DNA of 64,000 nucleotides from Archangium gephyra (GTDB lineage Bacteria; Myxococcota; Myxococcia; Myxococcales; Myxococcaceae): the NCBI GenBank assembly GCA_003243425.1, contig QFQP01000018.1:62001-126000 (forward strand). Direction: 5' to 3'. Within the stretch, counting starts at the first letter, position 1. Each line of letters starts with the position of its first letter. Both the position numbers and the translations under genes were made by a program. The notes beneath the pieces are model-generated. The model had not been told where the DNA came from. It ran no database searches and saw only the letters and a program-made list of their open reading frames with translations. Below, piece by piece: positions 20,522 through 29,343 of the stretch.

Positions 20522-22516
20522 GTGTATCGGCTGACGGGGCGACTCGAGCAGAGCCAGCTTGCCGACCTGTTCCGCGCGGAGCGTGACGGCAGCGAGTCGG
20601 TCGTCATCAAGCTCTTCCACCTCAAGACGTCTGACGCCGCGTATGCCCGTGTCATCGGTGAGGTCTGGCGACAGCTCCAGCCGGTGCCGCACGAGGGCAT
20701 CGCGCGGGTGCTCGACGTGGGCATGGTCGACGGGCAGCTGGCGATCGTCCGCCAGGACTCGGGCAGGTACACGCTGGGGCTGGCGCTGCAGCGGCTCAAC
20801 ACGCGCGAGGTCTACCTCCCGCCCACGCTCGCGCTCGCGATGTGCATCGAGCTGCTCGACGCGGTGGGCGCAGCGCACGCCGCGGGCGTCGTTCATGGCG
20901 CGCTCACGCCCGGCAACATTCTGCTCGGGGCCGATGGCCGCATTTCCGTCGCCGACTTTGGAGCGCTCACGGCGCTGCAGGCGTCGGCGCCGCTCAAGAA
21001 GAGCTTCGCTTCCCGTGGGCGCAGCAGCTACCGCGCTCCGGAACTGAACAACGGTGGTGTGCCCACCGTCGCCGGCGATCTCTACGCGCTCGGGGCCATC
21101 ACCTACGAACTGCTGACGTTGCGCGAGGCCTCGCTCGGCAACTCGACGGTGAGCACGCGCAGTGAGCGGCTGCCGCCGCCGTCGCGGCTGGTGCGCCGGC
21201 TCCACTCGCGCATCGACCCGGTGATCATGCGCGCGCTCGAGAACGCGCCCGCGCGCCGCCACAGGTCGTGTGCTGACTTCGCCGAAGGGCTGCGTGAGTT
21301 CCTGGTGGCCAGCGGCGGCATTCCTCCGCGTGAAGATCTGCAGAAGTTCGTCGGGGAGCTGTTCCCGAACGAAGTGCAGCTGTCGGCTGGCGGGCCGGTG
21401 CCCATCGAGCGCGCGTTCGAGCTCACCGACATCTCGGGCGTCGGGGTGATCGAAGCCGACGACGTCGAAGCCGATGAGCGCCAGTCGTTCTCGGGTGGCA
21501 AGGTCGACGACCGCACGCCGACCAGCGACGGTCTGCCCGTCTTCACCGGCGACACGACGATGCCGTTGTCCGACGAGCCGGCGTCCACCGACCCCGAGCA
21601 GCCTTCGTTGCGCGACACCATCAAGACGGTGCCCGACGTGAAGGCCGTCGAGCGGCTCGCGCCCACCGACTGGGAAGCGCCGGCAGCGGCGGTGCCGGAG
21701 GCGCACGCGGGCCCCACGCCGCAGGCGCCGGCGTCGATCAAGAACCGCGTTCGCGTGGTCGAAGACTTCGCGGCGCTCGAGAACGCTCCGAAGGCGCCGC
21801 CGCCGCGCGCGCCCAAAGAGAAACCCGCGAAGACGATCATGACCTTCGCGGTGCCGTTCAAACGAGACGGCGACCCGGTGGTGCCGTCGTACGAGGAGCT
21901 GCGGAAACGCAGCGCGCGTCAGGCCCGCGTCGTCAGCTTCTTCGCGGCGATGATCCTGATGATCACGGTGGGGTGGGCGACGTTCAAGTTCGTCGACGGT
22001 TCGCCGGACCCGGTGGGTGAGATCGTCTCGTATCTCCCGACGCCCATCGCCCGTGAAATCAACGCGCGGCGCACGTTGCCGCGACCGCCGCCGCTGCCTC
22101 CGATTCCCGGCAAGAAGTTGAAGCTCGCCGACTTCGACACGTTGCACCCCGACAAGGCGTTCAACCCCGACTCCGACGGCGCGCCGCCGCCCAGGAAGTC
22201 CGAGCCGAAAGACGAAGCGCCACCTGCACCGCCGGTGGTGAAGCCTGTCGCCACGCCGCAACCGAAATCGGTCGCCACTGGTTGCCACCAGGCTTCGGGC
22301 AAGGGGCTCTCGGCGTTGTCGGTGCGCGCGACCGGCCAGGTGCAGGTCGAGATCGACGGCAAGAAGGTCTGCGGTTCGATCGCGAAGGTCGCGGTGACCC
22401 CCGGCACGCACCGCGTGGAGATCACCGACCTCAAGACGAAGCGTGAATACGTGTCGTCCAACCGCTTCGAGCCGGGCAAGACGTTGACCATCACTCCGAT
22501 CTTTCCAAACCGATGA
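20522..22516 (+). CDS. Membrane-anchored Ser/Thr pseudokinase with C-terminal PEGA-like domain
   Basis: A 664-residue protein with a kinase fold in the first 270 residues, but the active site is degraded. There is no glycine-rich loop (GRLEQSQLADLF), and the catalytic loop reads HGALTPGN (125-132) where active kinases have HRDLKPEN, so the base Asp is Ala127 and the Lys is Thr129. Lys30 (VVIKLF) and Asp145 (ADFG) remain, so it may still bind nucleotide. An acidic linker, a membrane helix near 470-488 and a C-terminal domain (about 590-664, VEIDGKKVCGS and VTPGTHRVEI) similar to PEGA domains follow. It overlaps the response-regulator gene by 4 nt. It is likely a regulatory scaffold rather than an enzyme. 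Confidence 0.85.
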   Translation: MYRLTGRLEQSQLADLFRAERDGSESVVIKLFHLKTSDAAYARVIGEVWRQLQPVPHEGIARVLDVGMVDGQLAIVRQDSGRYTLGLALQRLNTREVYLPPTLALAMCIELLDAVGAAHAAGVVHGALTPGNILLGADGRISVADFGALTALQASAPLKKSFASRGRSSYRAPELNNGGVPTVAGDLYALGAITYELLTLREASLGNSTVSTRSERLPPPSRLVRRLHSRIDPVIMRALENAPARRHRSCADFAEGLREFLVASGGIPPREDLQKFVGELFPNEVQLSAGGPVPIERAFELTDISGVGVIEADDVEADERQSFSGGKVDDRTPTSDGLPVFTGDTTMPLSDEPASTDPEQPSLRDTIKTVPDVKAVERLAPTDWEAPAAAVPEAHAGPTPQAPASIKNRVRVVEDFAALENAPKAPPPRAPKEKPAKTIMTFAVPFKRDGDPVVPSYEELRKRSARQARVVSFFAAMILMITVGWATFKFVDGSPDPVGEIVSYLPTPIAREINARRTLPRPPPLPPIPGKKLKLADFDTLHPDKAFNPDSDGAPPPRKSEPKDEAPPAPPVVKPVATPQPKSVATGCHQASGKGLSALSVRATGQVQVEIDGKKVCGSIAKVAVTPGTHRVEITDLKTKREYVSSNRFEPGKTLTITPIFPNR

Positions 22517-23175
22517 GCGAGCTCTCGAAAGTCCGTGTCTTCGTCGTCGAAGACCAACCGCAGCTGTTGAAGAACCTCCTCAAGTCGCTGTCGCTCTACC
22601 CGGAGCTCGAGGTCGTCGGCACCGCGCAGGAAGGTGAGAGCGGCGTCGAGCAGATGGTGAAGCTGTTGCCCGACCTGGTGCTGCTCGACCTCGAGCTGCC
22701 GGGCATCGACGGCATCGAGGTCACGAAGCGGCTCAAGAAGCAGGCTCCGTCGATCGAGGTGTTGATCCTCACGTCGTTCGACGAAGAGCAGAAGGTCTAC
22801 GAGGCGATTCAAGCCGGTGCGTCGGGGTACCTCGTCAAGCGCGTCGGCCCCGAGAAGATCCGCAACGGCATTCACGAGGTCATGGCCGGTGGCACCGTGC
22901 TCGAGGCGATCATCGCGCGGCGCTTCTGGAACTACTTCCACTCGCTGCAGACGAAGAAGGAGCAGCCGGACAACCCGTGGGGGCTGACGCCGACGGAGTT
23001 CGACGTTCTCAAGTACGTGGCCAAGGGGCTCTCGAACGCTGAAGTCGGAGGCGTGATGAGCCTCGAGCGGCGAACGGTGCGCACGCACCTGTCACACATC
23101 TACAAGAAGATGGGCGTGAACTCGCACGTCGACGCGGTGGTGATGGCCTTGAAGGCCGGCATCGTCGAGCTGTGA
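22513..23175 (+). CDS. NarL/FixJ-type response regulator
   Basis: A 220-residue protein with a receiver domain (about 7-125; acidic pair in VVEDQ, phospho-Asp in LVLLDLELPGIDG, Thr in LTSFD, Lys in YLVKRVG) and a LuxR-type helix-turn-helix at about 155-215 (LTPTEFDVLKYVAKGLSNAEVG, then VRTHLSHIYKKMGV). All phosphorylation residues are present. No histidine kinase lies nearby; the gene is coupled by overlap to the pseudokinase before it and a hydrolase after it. It is probably a DNA-binding regulator of unknown targets. Confidence 0.92.
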   Translation: MSELSKVRVFVVEDQPQLLKNLLKSLSLYPELEVVGTAQEGESGVEQMVKLLPDLVLLDLELPGIDGIEVTKRLKKQAPSIEVLILTSFDEEQKVYEAIQAGASGYLVKRVGPEKIRNGIHEVMAGGTVLEAIIARRFWNYFHSLQTKKEQPDNPWGLTPTEFDVLKYVAKGLSNAEVGGVMSLERRTVRTHLSHIYKKMGVNSHVDAVVMALKAGIVEL

Positions 23176-24041
23176 TCGCGTTCATCGCCGCGATCGCGGT
23201 CGCCGCCGCGCCGGTCGCGCACCGCAAGGTCGTCACTGAAGACGGCGCGGCGCTCGCGCTCTACCGCTACGGCACAGGCGAGAAGCCGGTGCTCTTCGTC
23301 GTCGACTTCGGGTTCGACAGGACGCTCGCTGAACCGCTCGCCACGTATCTCGCGGAGCGTGGGCGCCTCGTCTACGTGGCCGAGCTTCGAGGCCAGGGCG
23401 CGTCGTCACCCGGCATGTCGCTGCGCTCGGTCGTTCATCTCGATTTTGCGGCCCTTCAGCGGGCCATCGGCACGCGCGTCGACCTCATCGCCCACGGCTA
23501 CGCAGGGTCACTCGCGCTCGCCGCCGCCGGTCACGAGCTCGACGTGCGCAAGGTGGTCGCCTTCTCGACCCCGATGATCCCCGAGCCGCCGACGGAGCTT
23601 CAGGAGTGGCTTTTGTCCAACGGCGCGCGCTTCAGCTCGCTCGACGCGGAGACGTTCGATCAACTCTTCGCGATGCAGTCGAAGGCAAACCCGCTGCAGC
23701 TGAGTGAACTGCGCCGTACGGGCACGCGAGACCTCAGTCGTGCGATGGCGTCAGAGCTCCTGGCGTGGCTGAAGACCGGTGACCTTCCACTCGACGACGG
23801 CACCACCGTGCTTCGCCGTCTGCGCGGCTACGAACGCCCGACGTTGATGTTCCTCGGGCTTGCCAACGCGTGGGCGCCGAGCGAGGCCTGCGTGATCCTC
23901 CGCGAGTTCGCGCCGGGCGACGTCAGGCTGCGCAGCTTCAGCCGCTTCTCGAACGGTGACGACTTCGCGCACGTGACGCTGTTGATGGGGGCGCTCGCGC
24001 CGACGCTCGTGTTCCCCGACGCCGAGGCGTTCCTGCGATGA
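23172..24041 (+). CDS. Alpha/beta-hydrolase-fold protein lacking the nucleophile Ser
   Basis: A 289-residue protein with an N-terminal signal-like stretch (MIAFIAAIAVAAAPVAH) and an alpha/beta-hydrolase fold (VLFVVDFGFD, YVAELRGQGAS, DLIAHGYAGSLAL, late HV in DFAHVTL). At the nucleophile elbow, where GxSxG is expected, the sequence is GYAGS (Ala111), so catalysis by the usual triad is unlikely. The following gene encodes a related hydrolase with an intact GHSMGG. GTG 23172 overlaps the regulator stop. It may be a non-catalytic partner or binding protein; alternatively Ser113 is misaligned and used. Confidence 0.7.
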   Translation: MIAFIAAIAVAAAPVAHRKVVTEDGAALALYRYGTGEKPVLFVVDFGFDRTLAEPLATYLAERGRLVYVAELRGQGASSPGMSLRSVVHLDFAALQRAIGTRVDLIAHGYAGSLALAAAGHELDVRKVVAFSTPMIPEPPTELQEWLLSNGARFSSLDAETFDQLFAMQSKANPLQLSELRRTGTRDLSRAMASELLAWLKTGDLPLDDGTTVLRRLRGYERPTLMFLGLANAWAPSEACVILREFAPGDVRLRSFSRFSNGDDFAHVTLLMGALAPTLVFPDAEAFLR

Positions 24042-25075
24042 GACTTCTGCTCGCGTTGCTGTTGAGCGGCTGTGCGCACGTCGCCGGCCAGCACCTCCCG
24101 CCCGACGCGCAACGTCACCGCGCGACGACCGACGACGGCATCGAGATCGAGCGCACGCGCTACCTGCCGAAGGGTGAAGCAAGGGGCTTGCCTGTCGTGC
24201 TCTGTCACGGAATTTCGGCCAACGCGCGCAACATGGATCTCGACGAGCGCGTGTCGATGGCGCGCTGGTTCGCCGCCCAGGGTCGCGAGGCGTGGACCAT
24301 GTCGCTGCGCGCGACCGGAGCGAGCACCGACCCGAAAGGCCCGGTGAGCTTCGACGACTACTGGCGCCACGACCTGCCGGCGGTGCTCGCGTACGTGAAG
24401 CGCACCAGCGGCGTTGCGCAGGTCGATTACGTCGGTCACTCCATGGGAGGGCTCGTGCTCTATGCGTACCTCTCGCAAGGCGGGCAGGGCGTGCGCACCG
24501 CGGCCACCATGGGGAGCCCGACCCGCATCGACTACGGCTCGACCATCGAGTCGGTCATCAACGACTTCGGAATCCGCATCGTCTCGCCCAGTGGGGCGTT
24601 GCCCACGTCGCTCGGGGCCAGGCTGGTCGCGCCGCTCGAGCCCCTCGTCGACGACGGGCCCGTCGAGCGCTTCTTCTACAACCCGCAGTCCACCTCTTCA
24701 GACTCGTTTCATCGGCTGCTGCTCTACGGAACGGCTGATGTGGCCGGCGGCGTCGCGCTGCAGTTGTCCACGATGATGAAGACCGGCGAGTTCCTCTCGT
24801 TCGACAAGCGCATCAACTACCGGGAGGACATGGCGAAGGTGACGACGCCCACGCTGGTGGTCGCCGCGAGGATGGATCGCATCGCCCTCACACCTGCCGT
24901 GAAAGACGGGTACCGCGCCCTCGGAGGCCCCAAAGAGTGGTTGCTCATTACCCGAGCGAACGGTACCCGCGGTGAGTACGGTCACATGGACCTCGTCATC
25001 GGAGATCGCGCAGCCGATGAAGTCTGGTCGAAGGTTCTGAACTTCTTCGACCGCCACGCGCGCAAGGAGCCTTGA
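24038..25075 (+). CDS. Alpha/beta hydrolase lipoprotein
   Basis: A 345-residue lipoprotein with lipobox LLSGC (Cys12). The hydrolase domain has the oxyanion region VVLCHGISANARNMD, the nucleophile Ser135 in GHSMGGLV, an acid in VVAARMDRIA and the catalytic His in YGHMDLV. It should be an active esterase, lipase or similar enzyme anchored in the envelope; the substrate is unknown. It overlaps its pseudo-hydrolase neighbour by 4 nt and the M16 peptidase gene by 1 nt. Confidence 0.85.
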   Translation: MRLLLALLLSGCAHVAGQHLPPDAQRHRATTDDGIEIERTRYLPKGEARGLPVVLCHGISANARNMDLDERVSMARWFAAQGREAWTMSLRATGASTDPKGPVSFDDYWRHDLPAVLAYVKRTSGVAQVDYVGHSMGGLVLYAYLSQGGQGVRTAATMGSPTRIDYGSTIESVINDFGIRIVSPSGALPTSLGARLVAPLEPLVDDGPVERFFYNPQSTSSDSFHRLLLYGTADVAGGVALQLSTMMKTGEFLSFDKRINYREDMAKVTTPTLVVAARMDRIALTPAVKDGYRALGGPKEWLLITRANGTRGEYGHMDLVIGDRAADEVWSKVLNFFDRHARKEP

Positions 25076-26415
25076 TGGCCAGCCGTCGTTCGTCGTCCAG
25101 CCCGAAGAGCAAGAGCGCCCCGTTGCCGCCGGCTCTGAAGGCCATCGCAGATTCCGTCATCGAAGCGCAGTTGCCGAACGGCCTGAAGGTGCGCCTGCTG
25201 CCCTCTGACGCCGTGCCGACCTGCAGCTTCTACACGTTCTTCAAGGTCGGAGCGCGCAACGAGCGGCCCGGCATCACCGGCATCAGCCACCTCTTCGAGC
25301 ACATGATGTTCAACGGCGCGAAGAAGTACGGCCCGGGCCAGTTCGACCGCGTGCTCGAGAGCAACGGGGGCACCTCGAACGCGTACACCTCGAACGACGT
25401 CACCGTTTATTACGAAGACTTCATGGCCGAGGCGCTCGAGAAGGTGATCGACCTCGAGAGCGATCGCATGCGCTCGCTGCAGGTCACCCCGAAGATGCTC
25501 GAGAGCGAGCGCCAGGTGGTGATGGAGGAGCGCCGGCTGCGCGTCGACAACGAGATCGGCGGCCTGATGGACGAAGAGCTCTCGACCCTGGTGTGGAAGG
25601 CGCACCCGTACCGCTGGCCCGTCATCGGCTGGATGAAGGACATCGAGAACATCAAGCGCGAGGACTGCCTCGAGTACTTCCGCACGTTCTACGCGCCGAA
25701 CAACGCGACGCTCTTCGTGTCGGGCGACTTCGACCCCAGGCAGGCGCTGGCGCTCATCAAGAAGTACTACTCGAACATCAAGGCCGGCCCGGCGCTGCCC
25801 CCGGTGCTCGACGCCGAGCCCGAGCAGAAGGGCGAACGTCGCGCGGAGGTGCGGCACCCCGCGCAGGCGCCGTCGTTGATGATCGCGTGGCGGGGCCCTT
25901 CGGCGCACGAAGAAGACACGCTGGTGCTCGACGTGCTGCAGTACGCGCTGTCGGTCGGTCAGTCGTCGCGGCTCACGCGCGCGCTGGTGTTCGAGCAGGA
26001 GATCGCGGTCGGCGTCTCTGTCGACTGGTCGTGGCGCTTCGACCCCGGCGCGTTCACGGTGGTGCTGGAGCTCAAGCCCGACGGTGACGCCAGGAAGGCC
26101 GAAGCGGCGCTGTACGCAGAGCTCGAGAAGGTCGCCAGGCACGGCCTCGACGCACGCGAGCTCGAGAAGGCGAAGAACAACCTGTCGGCGCACCTGCTGC
26201 GTGAGCTGGCCACCAACAACGGTCGCGCGCACGCGCTGGGCACCTACGAGTTGATGCTGGGTGACTGGCGCGAAGGCCTGCGTCTTCCCGAGCGCTACGA
26301 GCACATCACCGGAGAGCAGGTGAAGGCCGCGGCCGCGAAGTTCCTCACGCCCGACAAGCGCGCGGTGGTGACGCTGGTGCCGATCGTCGAAGCGCAGCAG
26401 GAGGTGGCGGCGTGA
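25075..26415 (+). CDS. M16 family zinc metallopeptidase, catalytic subunit
   Basis: A 446-residue peptidase with the inverted zinc motif HLFEH (His72, Glu75, His76) and the downstream Glu in RQVVMEERRLR, in the M16 family of processing-peptidase-like enzymes. The N-terminus is Ser/Lys-rich with no clear signal peptide, so it is probably cytoplasmic. ATG 25075 has AAGGAG just upstream. The next gene encodes a homologous subunit without the zinc motif; such pairs form heterodimers in which one partner binds metal. It may degrade or process peptides. Confidence 0.92.
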   Translation: MASRRSSSSPKSKSAPLPPALKAIADSVIEAQLPNGLKVRLLPSDAVPTCSFYTFFKVGARNERPGITGISHLFEHMMFNGAKKYGPGQFDRVLESNGGTSNAYTSNDVTVYYEDFMAEALEKVIDLESDRMRSLQVTPKMLESERQVVMEERRLRVDNEIGGLMDEELSTLVWKAHPYRWPVIGWMKDIENIKREDCLEYFRTFYAPNNATLFVSGDFDPRQALALIKKYYSNIKAGPALPPVLDAEPEQKGERRAEVRHPAQAPSLMIAWRGPSAHEEDTLVLDVLQYALSVGQSSRLTRALVFEQEIAVGVSVDWSWRFDPGAFTVVLELKPDGDARKAEAALYAELEKVARHGLDARELEKAKNNLSAHLLRELATNNGRAHALGTYELMLGDWREGLRLPERYEHITGEQVKAAAAKFLTPDKRAVVTLVPIVEAQQEVAA

Positions 26416-27767
26416 AGAAGTCGTCGAAGACGGCCACTCCGTCGCTCCGGCCCCTGAAGTTGCCGGCGCATGAAGTCCGCGTGCTGCCCAACGGGCTCAC
26501 CGTGCACCTCGTGCCACGTGGTCCGCTGCCGCTGGTCGCGGTGCGGCTGGTGATTCGTGGCGGCAGCGCGTTCGACCCCGTCGGCAAGCTGGGCGTGGGT
26601 GACTTCGCCGCGCGGCTGTTCCGTCGCGGCGCGGGCGGCATGACCGCCAACGAGATCTCCGAGACCGTGGAGTTCGTCGGCGCGAGCGTCGGCGGCTTCG
26701 CGAACGAAGAGAACGTGATCATCTCGTTGTCGACGCCTTCGAAGCACTTCACCCCGATGTTCGAGGTGATGAGCAAGGTGCTGCTCGAGCCCACGTTCCC
26801 CGAGAGCGAAGTGGAGCTCGCGCGCCGGCGCACGCTGGCGGCGCTCACCAACGATCTCGACGACCCGGGTTCGCTCGCGGAGCGCGCGATCACCCGCACC
26901 ATGTGGGGCGATCACCCGTATGCGCACGAGCTGCTCCAGGGGAAGAAGGACATCGAGGCGTACACCATCGGTGACCTGAAGAAGTTCCACCGCGAGCGGC
27001 TCGGGCCGAAGGTCTCGCACCTGTACGTGGTGGGCGCCTTCGACGCGAAAGAGGTGATGAAGACCATCGAGCGCACGCTCGGCGGTTGGTCCGGCGGCCC
27101 GAACGAGATTCCGACGATCCCCGAGTGGGCCGGGCTCGCGCGGCCCGGCGAGGTGATCATCGTCGACAAGCCCGAGCAGACGCAGGTGCAGATGCGCATC
27201 GGCGCCGCGGGTGTGAAGCGCGGTCACGCCGATCACTTTCCCCTCGTCACCATGAACACCGTGCTGGGCGGCGGCTTCACGTCGCGCCTGGTCACCGAGA
27301 TTCGCGTGAAGCGCGGGCTGTCGTACGGCGCCGGCAGCTCGTGGGACATGATGAGCTCCGCCGGCACCTTCAGCGTGTCGTCGTTCACGCGCACCGAGAG
27401 CATCAACACGCTCATCGACGTGGCGTTGGGCGAGGTGAAGAAGATGCGCGAGAAGGGCCCGTCGAAAGCGGAGCTCGCGACCGTGCAACGCTACATCTCG
27501 GGGCTCTACCCGGCGCGCCTGGAGACCAACGAGAACGTGTCGGGGGCCATCGCCGATGTCGTTCACTACGGCCTCTCGGACGAGTGGATTTCGCAGTACC
27601 GCGAGCGCATCGCCGCGGTCACCGTGAAGGAAGCCGCCCGGGCCGCGAACACGCACCTGTTCGGCAAAGAGCGCTCGATCGTGCTGGTGGGCAACGCCGA
27701 GCAGCTCAAGAAGAAGGTCGAGAAGTACGGGCCGGTGACGGTGTGGAAGCCGTCTCAGTTCGAGTGA
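26412..27767 (+). CDS. M16 family peptidase-like protein, non-catalytic subunit
   Basis: A 451-residue M16 homologue. Where the partner has HLFEH, this protein reads GVGDFAARL, so the zinc ligands are absent. The C-terminal domain keeps the substrate-side motif RGLSYGAGSSW typical of non-catalytic M16 partners. GTG 26412 overlaps the partner's stop by 4 nt, favouring stoichiometric production and heterodimer formation. It probably contributes to substrate binding rather than hydrolysis. Confidence 0.9.
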   Translation: MKKSSKTATPSLRPLKLPAHEVRVLPNGLTVHLVPRGPLPLVAVRLVIRGGSAFDPVGKLGVGDFAARLFRRGAGGMTANEISETVEFVGASVGGFANEENVIISLSTPSKHFTPMFEVMSKVLLEPTFPESEVELARRRTLAALTNDLDDPGSLAERAITRTMWGDHPYAHELLQGKKDIEAYTIGDLKKFHRERLGPKVSHLYVVGAFDAKEVMKTIERTLGGWSGGPNEIPTIPEWAGLARPGEVIIVDKPEQTQVQMRIGAAGVKRGHADHFPLVTMNTVLGGGFTSRLVTEIRVKRGLSYGAGSSWDMMSSAGTFSVSSFTRTESINTLIDVALGEVKKMREKGPSKAELATVQRYISGLYPARLETNENVSGAIADVVHYGLSDEWISQYRERIAAVTVKEAARAANTHLFGKERSIVLVGNAEQLKKKVEKYGPVTVWKPSQFE

Positions 27768-28405
27768 CCCTCCGGATTCTTCTGCAGCGTGAGGGCCTGG
27801 TGGCAGTCGACAAGCCGCCGGGCCTTCTCGTCATTCCGGGCCGCGCGCCGGAAGATCAGGTGTGCGCGAAGGACCTGCTGGCGAAGCAGCTCGGCACCCA
27901 GATCTGGGTGTGTCACCGCATCGATCGCGACACGTCGGGCGTGCTGCTGTTCGCGACGACGGCAGAGGCACACCGCCGCGCGTCGATGGCCTTCGAGCAC
28001 GGTGAGGCAAAGAAGAAGTACCTGGCGCTCGTGGAAGGTGTCGTCGCCGAGCCAGTCGACATCGACACGCCGATGACCGAGGCCCGCAAAGGCAAGATGC
28101 GCGTCGTGTTTCCGGGTGAGCAGGGCGGCAAGGACGCGCGCACGCGGGTTCGGCCCATTCGCCCCTTCGACGGCGGAACGCTGGTGGAGTGCGAGCCGCT
28201 CACCGGCCGTCAGCACCAGATCCGTGTGCACCTGAAGTCCGTCGGGCACCCGCTGTTGTTCGATCATCAATACGGCCGCAAAGAGCCGCTGGTTCGAAAT
28301 GGCGTGACGTTGTCGCGCACGCCTTTGCACGCTGCTGAGTTGAAGCTTCTCGGGCTCGAAGTGACGTCACCGCTCCCTGAAGATCTGGCGCGGTTCTGCG
28401 AGTAA
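27764..28405 (+). CDS. RluA-family pseudouridine synthase (TruC-like)
   Basis: A 213-residue RNA pseudouridine synthase with the family motif HRIDRDTSG (catalytic Asp54) and the C-terminal LTGRQHQIRVHLKSVGHPLL. There is no S4 domain, as in short RluA relatives such as TruC and RluA itself, so the target (rRNA or tRNA) cannot be fixed. GTG 27764 overlaps the M16 subunit's stop; the frame is open upstream only as a shadow of that gene. It is the last gene of the coupled seven-gene run. Confidence 0.88.
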   Translation: MTLRILLQREGLVAVDKPPGLLVIPGRAPEDQVCAKDLLAKQLGTQIWVCHRIDRDTSGVLLFATTAEAHRRASMAFEHGEAKKKYLALVEGVVAEPVDIDTPMTEARKGKMRVVFPGEQGGKDARTRVRPIRPFDGGTLVECEPLTGRQHQIRVHLKSVGHPLLFDHQYGRKEPLVRNGVTLSRTPLHAAELKLLGLEVTSPLPEDLARFCE

Positions 28406-28446
28406 CCCGAGTCGTGTGTTGCGCCGTCTTCGCCGACACTTCGTGC

Positions 28447-29343
28447 ATGCGGAGACTCTCGAGTGCGTTGGTGTTTGCTCTGGTGTCGTGTGACGCAGTC
28501 GTGCCGATGGCCGACCCAGGAACCGACAGCGGTGTGATCGACGACGTCGACGCGGGCGTCATTGTCGATTCAGGCGTGCAGGAAGACGCGGGGCGTGATG
28601 GCGGAGTTGCCGATGCACGCGTTTGGATTCTCGCCAACTTCGCCGATGCGGGCGTGAAGACCGGCACCTTCACCACGCGGCAGTACTTCGAGACGCCGGT
28701 GCTCGTGCGTGGCGCCGACTTCTGCTGCGCGAAGTACGGGATCGATCTCCGCGAGCAGCTCGCGCCCGACGACCGCCGAGCGGCGTTCCTCGACGTGACG
28801 ATTCATGACCTCGTCAGCTCCGACGGCTTCGGCGCTGGCATTCAGACCGCAAACGCCGATGGCGCGACCCTCTTCCTGAAGAACGTGCGCATCGAGCCCA
28901 ACTGGCCGAACTGGGTGAGCTACTCGACGACCAACAAGGACGGTCTGGTGCTTGATGGCTCGACCGCGCTGTACGCAGAAGATCTGACCATCGCGAACTG
29001 GAACGCCGACGGCGCCATCGACAACAAGGCCGGGGTCTCGCAGCTCGTGCGCTTCAAGATGGAAGGGCGGGGGAACCGCGGCATTCGCTACTGGCGCGCG
29101 GGCCCGCACTACCTCGTCGAATCGACGCTCGAGAACACCGGTGGCCTCGGCGAAGGGAGCCTCTTCTGGTTCTCGAACTGCACGGGCGCCGTCGTGAACA
29201 TCTACGCGTCGACGTTCAATGGCTCGCCGACGGTGCCGGCGAACAAGGTGAAGTGCGACAGCGGAAGCGCGCCGACGCTGAACTACCTGACGATCGACCC
29301 GCGCACGACGGGCGAGCTGCACCCGATGTTCGGGGCGCCGTGA
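28447..29343 (+). CDS. Lipoprotein with probable beta-helix domain
   Basis: A 298-residue lipoprotein. The signal MRRLSSALVFALVSC ends in a lipobox, followed by an Asp/Ala/Gly/Val-rich linker (DDVDAGVIVDSGVQEDAG) typical of myxobacterial surface lipoproteins. The rest resembles a parallel beta-helix (repeated short strands, for example LVRFKMEGRGNRGIRYW, then NIYASTFNGSP), as in pectate-lyase-like proteins, but no catalytic site is recognised. Start ATG 28447 is the last Met before the signal. It is convergent with a zinc-ribbon gene, the stops abutting. Confidence 0.7.
   Translation: MRRLSSALVFALVSCDAVVPMADPGTDSGVIDDVDAGVIVDSGVQEDAGRDGGVADARVWILANFADAGVKTGTFTTRQYFETPVLVRGADFCCAKYGIDLREQLAPDDRRAAFLDVTIHDLVSSDGFGAGIQTANADGATLFLKNVRIEPNWPNWVSYSTTNKDGLVLDGSTALYAEDLTIANWNADGAIDNKAGVSQLVRFKMEGRGNRGIRYWRAGPHYLVESTLENTGGLGEGSLFWFSNCTGAVVNIYASTFNGSPTVPANKVKCDSGSAPTLNYLTIDPRTTGELHPMFGAP

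Noticed and set aside
20222..22411. 729-codon open frame antisense to the pseudokinase
   Set aside because: Arg/His-rich composition typical of a shadow; the plus-strand gene has clear domains.
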